The position numbers were made by a program, and so were the translations under genes. 64,000 nt of DNA. Origin: JAHEEL01 sp963785245 (GTDB lineage: Bacteria > Actinomycetota > Acidimicrobiia > Spongiisociales > UBA5794). Under the pieces are notes generated by a model. It was not told where the DNA came from. It worked only from the letters and a program-made list of their open reading frames with translations, and made no database searches. This document shows positions 9,433 to 17,710 of this stretch, piece by piece. Position 1 is the first letter of the stretch, and every line of letters begins with the position of its first letter. The stretch lies in assembly GCA_963785245.1 (NCBI GenBank), contig CAWAUO010000007.1, forward strand, positions 100,490-164,489. Direction: 5' to 3'.

Positions 9433-10260
9433 ATGAACGATGAATGGACCGCACCACTGACCGTGGAGCAGATGTACGACTACTGGGACGTGGAATGGGA
9501 CGAAGCCATGGCCTTGACCGACCGGAGTCTGCACCCACGGCCGAAGACGTCGATGTTTGACACCCTCTCCACCCTCGGAGTCGGGGACAAGACCGTGGTG
9601 TTGGACATCGGCGGGAGGGACGCCACCGACGGGCTCGCCATAGCCGAACGGTTCGGTTGCCGCGTCATCGTCGTCGATCCCGCCCAGGAGAATCTCGACG
9701 ACGGCCGACGTGCGATTGCGGGACACTCTCACGGCTCCTTCGTCGAGATCCATCGGGGAACGATCAATGAGATCCCCCTCGGCGGTGACACGGTCGATGT
9801 GGTGTTCTCGAGGGACATGATGACCCACGTCGAGGATCTCGATGGGGCGCTCATCGAGTGCCGCCGGGTGCTGGTCCCTGTGGGCTCGATGCTCATCCAC
9901 CAGGTATTCGGGACGCCACTGCTCGAACCTGCCGAGAAGGCCCGCATCTGTGCCGACCTTGCAACGATTCCCGAACGGCTCTCCGTTGAGATCTTCGAGG
10001 ACTCGGTTCGTCGGACCGGCTTTGCGATCGAGGCGCTAGACCCAATCGGATCTGAGTGGCTGGAGTCGTTCCTCGAACGGGAGGACGGCGAGAAGCGGCT
10101 CCTCCGCGCAGCACGGATGCGGCGCGCCAGGGACGAGATCGTGGCCAGCGTGGGGATCGCCCCGTTCCGGGTCATGGAAGCGAATAACCTGTGGACGATC
10201 TACCGGATGATCGGGAAACTCGAAGAGCGGCTGTACACACTCACCATTGACGGAGTCTGA
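9433..10260 (+). CDS. Class I SAM-dependent methyltransferase
   Basis: Cytoplasmic methyltransferase of 275 residues from the ATG at 9433, which has GAAAGG about nine bases upstream; a GTG at 9403 is the alternative. SAM-binding motif I is VVLDIGGRDATDG, the acidic strand-2 end is VIVVDPAQENLDD, and a motif-IV-like stretch is TVDVVFSRDMMTHVEDL. The C-terminal third (LESFLEREDGEKRLLRAARM and after) is helical, as in small-molecule methyltransferases. The substrate is unknown and the neighbours are not functionally linked. Confidence 0.85.
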   Translation: MNDEWTAPLTVEQMYDYWDVEWDEAMALTDRSLHPRPKTSMFDTLSTLGVGDKTVVLDIGGRDATDGLAIAERFGCRVIVVDPAQENLDDGRRAIAGHSHGSFVEIHRGTINEIPLGGDTVDVVFSRDMMTHVEDLDGALIECRRVLVPVGSMLIHQVFGTPLLEPAEKARICADLATIPERLSVEIFEDSVRRTGFAIEALDPIGSEWLESFLEREDGEKRLLRAARMRRARDEIVASVGIAPFRVMEANNLWTIYRMIGKLEERLYTLTIDGV

Positions 10261-10455
10261 CGAGACCGATTGAACATTCTGTGCCCGATCGAAGACGACC
10301 GATCTACCTCCGACACCTGCCGACGTCGGCGGAGCGGTCGATTGCACTGACGTCAACGAGGGCCGCCATCCCGCACCTGCGCCGCTCGCCCGACATCGAA
10401 AGGGCCGATCGGGCCAAGGAGAGTGCACCCCAGGCCGTGGCCGGCTCCCGGCCGG

Positions 10456-11418
10456 CTACGCGAAAATCTCGCTGATCGTGTTCTTCTGCTCGTCGGTCAA
10501 GGCATTCATGACCTCGAGCGCGTCGAGGTTCTCCTTGAGTTGGCCGACATGACGAGCGCCAAGGATGACCGAGCTCACGTTCGGATTTGAGGCCGTCCAC
10601 GCCAGCGCCAACTGACCGGGCGTGCAACCGACCTCTTGGGCAACAGCGAGGAACTCGTCGACCTTGGCAAGCTTGGAAGGATCGGTGAGGAAGTCGTGGA
10701 GGAACTCGACGTTCTCGCCGCGGCTCCCTTCCGGGATTCCGTCCTGATACTTCCCGGTCAGCAGGCCTGAGGCGAGCGGGCTCCATGTGGTCAGTCCGAG
10801 CCCGATGTCATCGTAGAGACGGGCGTACTCGGTCTCCACCTTGGTGCGGTTGAACAGGTTGTACTCCGGTTGCTCGACCACCGGCTTGCGCAGATGATGT
10901 CGCTCGGCGATCTCCCACGCCGCCCTGATCTCCTGCGCAGACCACTCCGAGGTACCCCAGTACAACGCCTTGCCGGAAGCCACGATGTCGGACATGGCCC
11001 ACACCGTCTCCTCGATCGGAGTCTCAGGGTCGGGGCGGTGACAGTAGACAAGATCGACGTAGTCGAGTTGGAGACGCTCGAGTGACTTGTCGATCGCCTC
11101 CATCAGATACTTGCGGTTGAGCGTGAAGAAAGCGTTCGGGACGTCCCGGTGGATACCCCAGAAGTACTTCGTCGATACGAGGTACGTGTGACGGGGCCAC
11201 CCGAATTCTCGCAGCGCCTCACCCATCACGGTCTCCGCCTTCCCCCCGGCATAGACCTCGGCGTTGTCGAAAAAGTTGACACCCGCGTCGTATGCGGCGT
11301 TCATGCACTCAAGACTGTCGTCCTTCTCCTGCTGACTCCCGAACGTGAGCCACGATCCGTACGAAAACACGCTGCTCTTGACTCCGGCACTCCCCAGGCG
11401 GCGGTACTGCATCTCCAT
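10456..11418 (-). CDS. Aldo/keto reductase, Kv-beta-like subfamily
   Basis: NADPH-dependent aldo/keto reductase of 320 residues, the usual length. The start is the ATG after GAGAGGAACC. The catalytic tetrad is visible as Asp and Tyr in NFFDNAEVYAGG, Lys in LVSTKYFWG and His in DLVYCHRPDP. The SPLASGLLTGKY block and the C-terminal SSVILGARHVGQLKENLDAL resemble the YghZ and potassium-channel beta-subunit group. The physiological carbonyl substrate is unknown. It stands alone, with 195 bases of noncoding sequence separating it from the methyltransferase gene. Confidence 0.93.
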   Translation of the reverse strand: MEMQYRRLGSAGVKSSVFSYGSWLTFGSQQEKDDSLECMNAAYDAGVNFFDNAEVYAGGKAETVMGEALREFGWPRHTYLVSTKYFWGIHRDVPNAFFTLNRKYLMEAIDKSLERLQLDYVDLVYCHRPDPETPIEETVWAMSDIVASGKALYWGTSEWSAQEIRAAWEIAERHHLRKPVVEQPEYNLFNRTKVETEYARLYDDIGLGLTTWSPLASGLLTGKYQDGIPEGSRGENVEFLHDFLTDPSKLAKVDEFLAVAQEVGCTPGQLALAWTASNPNVSSVILGARHVGQLKENLDALEVMNALTDEQKNTISEIFA

Positions 11419-11493
11419 CTTGGTTCCTCTCGACGGGTCGGTTGCTCCACCCTAGATGCCTCCACGTCGCGGCTCGCCACGACGAACGAGCGG

Positions 11494-11517
11494 CTCCGCT
11501 ACTCGGCTACTCCGCTG
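11494..11517 (-). repeat. AGTAGCCGAGTAGC-type dispersed repeat at a gene end
   Basis: Read on the minus strand this is a CAGCGGAGTAGCCGAGTAGC-like repeat that supplies the last codons and stop of the 11499-12110 gene. Copies of the same unit lie at 25448-25458, 42390-42410, 50435-50446 and 55953-55973. Confidence 0.6.
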
Positions 11518-12110
11518 CTTCCCCCACCGCGCTTGACCTTTTGCATTCGCGCTCTCAGCTTCCGCTGCGCCTCTGCCCGGTCTTCGCCGTGGAGGTGGAG
11601 TGTCGCGCCGGCGGCGGCGAGTTGGAGCGAGAGGGAGGAACGGAACTTCTGTGGCACAGCAGCGAAGCCGGTGAGGGGGACGATCTCGCCCCTCGAAAGG
11701 CGGTCATACTCGTCGCCCTCGAGGACTCGCGGGAACGGGGCAGCGAGCGGATTGCCAGGATCAATCGACTCACCGAGGGTAGTGATCACGCCTTCGGCGT
11801 CCGGATCGAACGCAAGGCGGATGTACCAGGGAAGGGTCTCCGCGTTCTCATCGAAGTCAAGTGCCACCTCTGCGATGCAGTCGTAGGGGACCCTGAAGGC
11901 CCAGTCCCCGTCCGCTCCGCCGGCGACGAGGTAGAGCGCCCGGTCCGACAGCAGCCAGAACATCACGAAGCCCTCGGAAGTGCGACGGTCCAGTCCGGCG
12001 GCGGATCGTTCGAAGGACTCGTCATCGACGAGCAGAGGCCGCGCCTTCGAGCGGGCCTCGCTCCTGCCGAGGCTCAACACCTGTTGCTTGAATGCGTCGA
12101 GGAGTGCCAT
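11499..12110 (-). CDS. Hypothetical protein, possible PH-like fold
   Basis: Unrecognised protein of 203 residues from the ATG at 12110 (MALLDAFKQQVLSLG); the longer reading adds 63 residues overlapping the divergent protease gene. The core alternates strands with aromatic residues (FVMFWLLSDRALYLVAGG, WAFRVPYDCIAEVALDFDE), which recalls PH-like or GRAM-like domains. No signal peptide or membrane segment is seen. The C-terminus is basic then glycine/serine-rich, and its final residues SGVAE plus the stop are encoded by a dispersed repeat, so the tail may not be conserved. It is divergent from the CPBP protease gene by 50 bases. Confidence 0.6.
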   Translation of the reverse strand: MALLDAFKQQVLSLGRSEARSKARPLLVDDESFERSAAGLDRRTSEGFVMFWLLSDRALYLVAGGADGDWAFRVPYDCIAEVALDFDENAETLPWYIRLAFDPDAEGVITTLGESIDPGNPLAAPFPRVLEGDEYDRLSRGEIVPLTGFAAVPQKFRSSLSLQLAAAGATLHLHGEDRAEAQRKLRARMQKVKRGGGSSGVAE

Positions 12111-12160
12111 CGGCGTCAGGGTAGCGTCGCCACGTGAACCCGCCGGTAGGGTTCTGGTCC

Positions 12161-13006
12161 ATGGCCGACCTCGAACACGATCAACCCGACTCCGCCGGGG
12201 GAGCAGCGCCGGAGGACGGCCGAGACGCGACCGCGGCGTGGACCCGGACCGAGTGGGACCGCATGTGGCGGCCGTCGATGTGGCTCCAGCAGCCGGCACA
12301 TCAGCAGGGCATGCACATCTGGCACATTGTGGCCATCGTTGCCCTGACGGGATACGCGAACATCATCGCCAACGCCGTCCTGAATCCCTGGTGGCACATC
12401 CCATTCAATCTCGGAATCCTCTTCGTCGCAGTCGCCATCGCTCGCCATGCGGGAGTCACGGTGCCCGACCTCGGCTACTGCAAGGACCGCATACCCAGAG
12501 GACTGGCCGTCGGCGGCATCGTGATGGGTGTCATCGGCCTCGGTGTTGTGATCGGAGTTGCCATCCCGGCAACGAGGGAGTTCTTCTATGACGACCGGGT
12601 CATCGAGCGATCGACGACGGTCATCCTGTTCGACGCGCTGGTTCGGATCCCCATCGCAACGGCGTTCTACGAGGAGACGTTGTTTCGGGGCGTGTTGTTC
12701 GGCATGTTCGCCCGTCGTTGGGCGCCGCTGTGGGCTGCCCTGGCGACCAACCTGCTGTTCGGTCTGTGGCACATCCTGCCGACCATCAACACGCTCGAGA
12801 CCAATCCGGCCGGAGGGATGCTCGAGGGAACCCCGGGGATCGTGGTCGCCGCCATCGGAAGCGTGGCGGGGACCGCGCTCGCGGGATTCGCGTTCCTGTG
12901 GTTGCGGTTGCGCGCGAACAGCACGGTCGCTCCCTGGATGGCACACGTCGCCACCAACTCGTTCGCGCTGATCGCAGCACTCCTCGTCGTGCGCGTCCTC
13001 GGCTGA
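12161..13006 (+). CDS. CPBP-family intramembrane metalloprotease
   Basis: Membrane protein of the CPBP (CAAX/Abi) family, 281 residues from the ATG at 12161; a GTG at 12134 would add nine. The catalytic motifs are complete: EEtlfR in FYEETLFRGVLFG, FxxxH in LLFGLWHILP and HxxxN in WMAHVATNSFAL. The N-terminal 45 residues are charged and cytoplasmic, followed by several hydrophobic helices. Family members are glutamic-type or metal-dependent intramembrane proteases, or bacteriocin self-immunity proteins. No bacteriocin gene is adjacent, so its target is unknown. Confidence 0.9.
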   Translation: MADLEHDQPDSAGGAAPEDGRDATAAWTRTEWDRMWRPSMWLQQPAHQQGMHIWHIVAIVALTGYANIIANAVLNPWWHIPFNLGILFVAVAIARHAGVTVPDLGYCKDRIPRGLAVGGIVMGVIGLGVVIGVAIPATREFFYDDRVIERSTTVILFDALVRIPIATAFYEETLFRGVLFGMFARRWAPLWAALATNLLFGLWHILPTINTLETNPAGGMLEGTPGIVVAAIGSVAGTALAGFAFLWLRLRANSTVAPWMAHVATNSFALIAALLVVRVLG

Positions 13007-13021
13007 GAACAGGGCGATTCG

Positions 13022-13819
13022 CTAGTTGCCTGCGAACGGAGCGACCGTCAACACCGGAATGTCGCACCGTAGGCTCACGACCTTCGTGGAGGGCGCTTCC
13101 ACGAGCCACACGACCGTCTCCCCCGCTTCGATCCCATCGACGGTTGCTTCGAGCGACGCGAGCGCTGTCCCCGCCGCCGTCCGCGTCATCTCGACACCGA
13201 AGCGGTAGTCGAGCGTCTGCCCGATCGGCGAGTTGTTCCGAATCTCACCGCTCGCACGCAGCATCCCGTCGGTCCGATCGCACTCGTTCATGGTGAGGGT
13301 CAGAATCACCGCTGTCGGGCCCAGGCGGTACCAGACGGGGTACCCGACGCGCGGAGATTCGATCGTCACCGCTCCGGTAATGGGGGCTGCGGCCGTCGGT
13401 CCGTTCGCGATCGGAATCGTTGTACTTGTGGTGACGACGCTGCGTTCGCTCGACCCCGCCGCGGCATCCTCGGCTCGCGACAGGAGCCCAAACACGACAG
13501 CGATGAGAGCGACAACGGCCACCGCGCCGGCTGCGACGGCGCCCCATGTGGTGTACGTCCACTGCTCCTCAGTCATCGTGCGCCGGAGCGGCCGATCGGC
13601 GAGGGGTACGGCGGCTTCGACTCGCGGATTCGGCCCCGCGGGGGTACCCGGTACGGGAGCAGGGGCGGCTTCCACGTTGGGGGTGGGAGCGATCTCGGGT
13701 GCAGCCGCGGTCTCCTCAGCGACCGGATCCGTGGCGATCGGAACACCGCAGGAACTGCAGAAGCGGGCCCCCGCGTCGGCGAGACTGTCCCCGCAGGCGG
13801 CGCAGTTCTTCGATGCCAT
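13022..13819 (-). CDS. Zinc-ribbon membrane-anchored protein with extracytoplasmic domain
   Basis: Protein of 265 residues from the ATG at 13819; an upstream ATG giving MRSADINEMASKN is equally possible. An N-terminal zinc ribbon (CAACGDS...FCSSCGVP) is followed by an Ala/Pro-rich linker, one membrane segment (GAVAAGAVAVVALIAVVFGL, residues about 95-115) and a C-terminal domain of about 130 residues. That domain may resemble DUF4352-like extracellular beta sandwiches (ASGEIRNNSPIGQTLDYRF). The family function is unknown. The upstream region also holds the candidate leader RNA on the opposite strand. Confidence 0.75.
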   Translation of the reverse strand: MASKNCAACGDSLADAGARFCSSCGVPIATDPVAEETAAAPEIAPTPNVEAAPAPVPGTPAGPNPRVEAAVPLADRPLRRTMTEEQWTYTTWGAVAAGAVAVVALIAVVFGLLSRAEDAAAGSSERSVVTTSTTIPIANGPTAAAPITGAVTIESPRVGYPVWYRLGPTAVILTLTMNECDRTDGMLRASGEIRNNSPIGQTLDYRFGVEMTRTAAGTALASLEATVDGIEAGETVVWLVEAPSTKVVSLRCDIPVLTVAPFAGN

Positions 13820-13889
13820 CTCATTGATGTCGGCCGATCGCATCCGCACCTTGACCGTCGTGGCAGCCGGACGCTGCAGTATTCGAGGC

Positions 13890-13918
13890 TTGACACATCG
13901 GGAGCATCGCGCGAGAGT
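13890..13918 (+). promoter_or_regulatory. Candidate sigma-70-type promoter for the leader RNA
   Basis: A perfect TTGACA (13890-13895) is followed after 17 bases by GAGAGT (13913-13918), a weak -10 that keeps the key A2 and T6. Transcription would start near 13925 and run toward the terminator at 14064-14086. Confidence 0.4.
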
Positions 13919-14086
13919 TCGGTGTGTCAGGCGGTCATATGACCGTGGCGTCGAGCGAGGAGCGGGTGCGGATGTACCGGAAGACACTGCCGAACAGCCC
14001 CCAGGCGGCCTTCGCGCGCGCCCGTTTCCGGTTCTGACCCGGGAGCAGCGTCAAAGCGAGTGAGCCGCCCACCGGGCGGCTTTTTT
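13917..14086 (+). ncRNA. Candidate structured leader RNA or sRNA upstream of ABC exporter
   Basis: A noncoding stretch that appears folded. GTTCGG (13917-13922) can pair with CCGAAC (13990-13995), continued by GTGTC (13924-13928) with GACAC (13983-13987). This encloses the perfect palindrome CGGTCATATGACCG (13932-13945). It ends in a textbook terminator. A GGCGGCC segment near 14004-14011 could pair with the terminator 5' arm, so attenuation is conceivable. I do not recognise a known RNA family. It could be a separate sRNA or an attenuator for the exporter operon starting 40 bases later. Confidence 0.4.
14064..14086 (+). terminator. Intrinsic terminator
   Basis: Perfect 7-bp stem GCCGCCC/GGGCGGC with an ACC loop, followed directly by six T residues. 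It lies upstream of the exporter operon with no + strand gene ahead of it, so it must end a leader or small RNA. Confidence 0.85.
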
Positions 14087-14126
14087 GATGGCCGCTGTGG
14101 CCCCGCCGGACGACCTAGGACACGAG

Positions 14127-15887
14127 ATGATCCCCGTAAGAGCGTATTTCAGCCTCCTCACCAACTACCTGAAGCCGTTGCGACCCCGCGTCGTGCTCCT
14201 CAGCTTCGTGCTGTTCGCAACCATCGGACTCCAGCTTCTGAACCCGCAACTGATCAAGCAGTTCATCGATGGAGCGATCGATGGCCGCAACGCGAGCGCG
14301 CTCATCCCGATCGCGATCACCTTCATGCTGGTCGCAGTGGCTCAGCAGGCTTTCGCGATCTGGGCGACGTACCTCGCCGAGGATGTCGGCTGGTCGGCCA
14401 CGAACCATCTCCGGGGTGACTTGACGAGTCACGTGATCCGTCTCGACATGGGCTTCCACAAGGGCCACTCCTCGGGCGAACTCATCGAACGCATCGACGG
14501 TGACGTCACGTCGCTGTCCAATTTCTTCTCAGCGATGATGATCAAAGTCGTCGGGAACGGCGGTCTTGTGATCGGCATCCTCGTGATGCTCTGGCTGGAA
14601 AGCTGGATCGTCGGCCTGACGGTCACAGCATTCACGCTCCTCGCCGTCGGTGCGATGAGCGCGTTCCATCGCATCGCCGTTCCGTGGTGGAAGGCCGTCC
14701 GCGCAACCGCAGCCGAAGCCTTCGGGTTCGTCGGGGAGGTTGTGGAAGGGACCGAGGACATCGCCGCCAACGGCGCAGGCCCCTATATGGAGGGACGCTT
14801 CACCGAGATCCAGCAGAAGTGGCTCCCCCAGACGATCCGCAGTTGGATGGGATGGGCGACGATGTGGAGCACGACCATCGTCCTCTACGGGCTCTCGACA
14901 TCCATTGTCTTCGTCCTCGGCTCGTGGTTGTTCGGTGTCGGCACGTTGACGATCGGCTCGGTCTACCTCGTATTCCACTACGTCGAGATGACCCGCCACC
15001 CGATGGAGCAGATCCGCGCCCAGATGGAAGACCTCCAGAAGGCCGGAGCGGCAATCGCCCGCGTGGACGAACTGATGACAACCGAGACCAAGCTGAAGAC
15101 CGAAGGCAGCCAGTCGATCGGTTCGGGAGCGCTCAGCGTCGCGTTCGACGACGTGAGCTTCTCGTACGACGAAGCAACCGATGACGAGACCAGCGAGATC
15201 GTCCTCAACGACGTGAGCTTCGAAGTCGGAGCCGGACGGGTTGTCGGCCTCCTCGGCCGTACCGGGAGCGGTAAGTCGACGATTGCGCGCCTCGTGACCC
15301 GCCTCTACGAGCCCCAGGCCGGGACCGTGCGGCTCGACGGTGTCGCCACGTGGGACGCCCACGTCGCCGACTTCCGCAAGCGCGTCGGCATGGTCACCCA
15401 GGACGTGCAGTTGTTCCGCGCCTCGATCCGCGACAACCTGACGTTCTTCAACGACGACATTCCGGAAGAGCAGGTCCTCGACGCCATCCACCGGCTCGAA
15501 CTCGATCCGTGGCTGGCATCAATGCCGAACGGCCTGGACACGCTGCTCGATTCGGGGAGCGGCGGGCTCTCGGCCGGTCAGGCGCAGCTACTGGCCTTCA
15601 CGCGGATCTTCCTCGAGGATCCGGGCGTCGTCGTGCTCGACGAGGCATCGTCGCGGCTCGATCCCGCGACCGAGGCGTTGATCGAGCGCGCCGTGGACCA
15701 CCTGCTCGCAGGCCGGACCGGCATCGTCATCGCCCACCGGCTCGGAACGGTCACCCGCGCCGACGACATCCTGATCCTCGACGACGGACACGTGGCCGAA
15801 TTTGGTGAGCGTTCAACACTTGCTGCCGACCCGGAGTCCCGGTTCTCGCAACTCCTCGCCACCGGTATGGAGGAGGTGCTCGCATGA
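14127..15887 (+). CDS. ABC exporter half-transporter, canonical ATPase site
   Basis: Type IV ABC exporter subunit (membrane domain fused to ATPase), 586 residues from the ATG at 14127, which follows AGGA. Six hydrophobic helices occupy about residues 1-320. The ATPase has Walker A GRTGSGKST (about 378), signature LSAGQAQ, and Walker B VVVLDEASSRLD with the catalytic glutamate. Its stop overlaps the next ABC gene (ATGA), so the two surely form a heterodimer. The cargo is unknown; lipids, peptides and drugs are all possible. A terminator-bearing leader precedes it. Confidence 0.93.
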   Translation: MIPVRAYFSLLTNYLKPLRPRVVLLSFVLFATIGLQLLNPQLIKQFIDGAIDGRNASALIPIAITFMLVAVAQQAFAIWATYLAEDVGWSATNHLRGDLTSHVIRLDMGFHKGHSSGELIERIDGDVTSLSNFFSAMMIKVVGNGGLVIGILVMLWLESWIVGLTVTAFTLLAVGAMSAFHRIAVPWWKAVRATAAEAFGFVGEVVEGTEDIAANGAGPYMEGRFTEIQQKWLPQTIRSWMGWATMWSTTIVLYGLSTSIVFVLGSWLFGVGTLTIGSVYLVFHYVEMTRHPMEQIRAQMEDLQKAGAAIARVDELMTTETKLKTEGSQSIGSGALSVAFDDVSFSYDEATDDETSEIVLNDVSFEVGAGRVVGLLGRTGSGKSTIARLVTRLYEPQAGTVRLDGVATWDAHVADFRKRVGMVTQDVQLFRASIRDNLTFFNDDIPEEQVLDAIHRLELDPWLASMPNGLDTLLDSGSGGLSAGQAQLLAFTRIFLEDPGVVVLDEASSRLDPATEALIERAVDHLLAGRTGIVIAHRLGTVTRADDILILDDGHVAEFGERSTLAADPESRFSQLLATGMEEVLA

Positions 15888-17710
15888 CTACCCGATCACA
15901 AGCTCCGATCATGCGCATGATCCTGGCGCTCATCCGCAACCAACCGATTCGGTATGCGATCAGTGTCCTGTTGTGGATCACGATCTGGACGATGCCGATC
16001 TTCGTCGGGTTGGTGGTCGCGGCGTTCTTCGACGATCTGACCGGCGAGGCCGCGGGGTGGAATCTGCCCACGATTCTCCTCGCCCTTTGGGCGTACGTCG
16101 TCGCACGCATCGTGATCGTCTTCGGCGCGATGCGACAGCACTCCGAGATTCTGTTCCGTGCCGGCGCATCGATGCGCGGATCGATGCTCTCCTGGATCTT
16201 CTCGCTGCCCGGGGCACGCCCCATCGAGGAGACGCCCGGCGAGGTCGTCTCGCGCTTCCGTGACGACGTTGACCACACGATCGAGGCCATGGACTTCACC
16301 GTCGACTTCATCGGCTCGATGCTGTCCGCCCTCGTCGCGGTGATCCTTCTCTTCGCGATCGATCCGGTCATCACCATGGTCGTGTTCGCTCCGGTGGCCA
16401 TCATCATCCTGGTTGTGAGCCGCACCGGCTCGACGATCCGTCGATACCGAACGGCCGCGCGAGAATCAACGGAAGCCATCACGGGCTTCCTCGGCGAGAC
16501 ATTCGGATCGGTGCAGTCGGTGAAGGTCGCCGGTGCCGAGTCCACCATGCTCGAGCACTTCGACGAACTGAACGCCGTGCGCCGCAAGATGATGGTGCGG
16601 GACCGCACGTTCAGCGCGGGGCTCGAAGCGGTGTTCCACAACACGGTCAGCATCGGTACCGGATTGATTCTGATCCTGACGGCTGGTTCGATCTCCACCG
16701 ACGGCTCGGCAGGGCTCACGGTCGGAGAGTTCAGCCTCTTCGTCTACCTCCTGGCGATGGTGACCGACTCGGCCTACTTCGTTGGGTTGTTCCTCGCGCG
16801 CGTCAAACAGGCGGGTGTCTCGGCCGATCGGATGATCTCGTTGATGCGCGGCTCAACGTGGCGAGACGTCGTGGCCCCGCGCGACCTCTTCGCCGCCCCG
16901 CCACCGGCGGTCCGACCGGGCGGGTTCCGGGCGTCCGTGCGGGAGCCGAACGGTGCCGCGCTCGTGTCCGCACGCGCGCTCAGCTACCGGTATCCGTCTT
17001 CGGGTGCCGGCATCGACTCGATCGACCTCGACGTATACCCGGGACAGTTCGTGGTCGTCACCGGACGTATCGGCTCCGGCAAGACGACACTCCTGCGGTC
17101 GGTTCTCGGCCTGCTCCCGGTCGACGGCGGTTCCGTGTCGTGGAACGGCGAGCCGGTCGCGAACCCGGCCGACTTCATGAAGCCGCCCCGCACCGCGTAC
17201 ACACCGCAGGTGCCGCGTTTGTTCTCACTCACCCTGGACGAGAATCTCAAGCTCGGTATCGACGCAAGCGATGCTGAAGTCGCTGAGGCGATCCACACGG
17301 CCACGATGGAGTCCGACGTCGAGGGCATGCCGGAAGGCCTCGATACCATGGTCGGCCCTCGCGGCGTCCGTCTGTCCGGTGGCCAGGTTCAACGCTCAGC
17401 GGCCACACGCATGCTGGTGCGGCGGCCGGAACTGCTCGTCTTCGACGACCTGTCGAGCGCACTCGACGTCGAGACTGAGCAACTCCTCTGGGACCGCCTG
17501 TTCGTCGGCGGATCGGGAGCCACCGCCCTCGTTGTCTCTCACCGGAGGCCGGCACTCCAGCGAGCAGACCTGGTCGTTGTCATGCAGGATGGGAGCGTCG
17601 CGGCGCAGGGCACCGCGGACGAGTTGCTTGAATCGAACGACGAGTTCCGTCACCTGTGGACCGGAACAGCAGATCACCAGCGAGAGGAACGTGACATCGA
17701 TGGGTTCTAG
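15884..17710 (+). CDS. ABC exporter half-transporter, degenerate catalytic residue
   Basis: Second exporter half, 608 residues, starting within the stop of the first. It has the membrane domain, Walker A GRIGSGKTT (about 394), a canonical LSGGQVQ signature and Walker B LLVFDDLSSALD. The catalytic glutamate after Walker B is replaced by aspartate, while the partner keeps glutamate. Heterodimeric exporters such as TM287/288 and BmrCD show the same asymmetry, with one consensus and one degenerate ATP site. This supports a dedicated heterodimer. The dimethylargininase-like gene starts inside its 3' end. Confidence 0.93.
   Translation: MTTRSQAPIMRMILALIRNQPIRYAISVLLWITIWTMPIFVGLVVAAFFDDLTGEAAGWNLPTILLALWAYVVARIVIVFGAMRQHSEILFRAGASMRGSMLSWIFSLPGARPIEETPGEVVSRFRDDVDHTIEAMDFTVDFIGSMLSALVAVILLFAIDPVITMVVFAPVAIIILVVSRTGSTIRRYRTAARESTEAITGFLGETFGSVQSVKVAGAESTMLEHFDELNAVRRKMMVRDRTFSAGLEAVFHNTVSIGTGLILILTAGSISTDGSAGLTVGEFSLFVYLLAMVTDSAYFVGLFLARVKQAGVSADRMISLMRGSTWRDVVAPRDLFAAPPPAVRPGGFRASVREPNGAALVSARALSYRYPSSGAGIDSIDLDVYPGQFVVVTGRIGSGKTTLLRSVLGLLPVDGGSVSWNGEPVANPADFMKPPRTAYTPQVPRLFSLTLDENLKLGIDASDAEVAEAIHTATMESDVEGMPEGLDTMVGPRGVRLSGGQVQRSAATRMLVRRPELLVFDDLSSALDVETEQLLWDRLFVGGSGATALVVSHRRPALQRADLVVVMQDGSVAAQGTADELLESNDEFRHLWTGTADHQREERDIDGF

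Noticed and set aside
8049..9434. Minus-strand frame of 461 codons opposite the tryptophanase gene
   Set aside because: Shadow of a well-conserved gene, with no recognisable motif or ribosome-binding site.
11442..12137. Plus-strand frame of 231 codons opposite the 203-residue hypothetical protein
   Set aside because: The minus-strand reading has a cleaner start, strand-like hydrophobic pattern and proper divergence from the protease gene; the plus-strand reading has no such features. Confidence in the choice is moderate.
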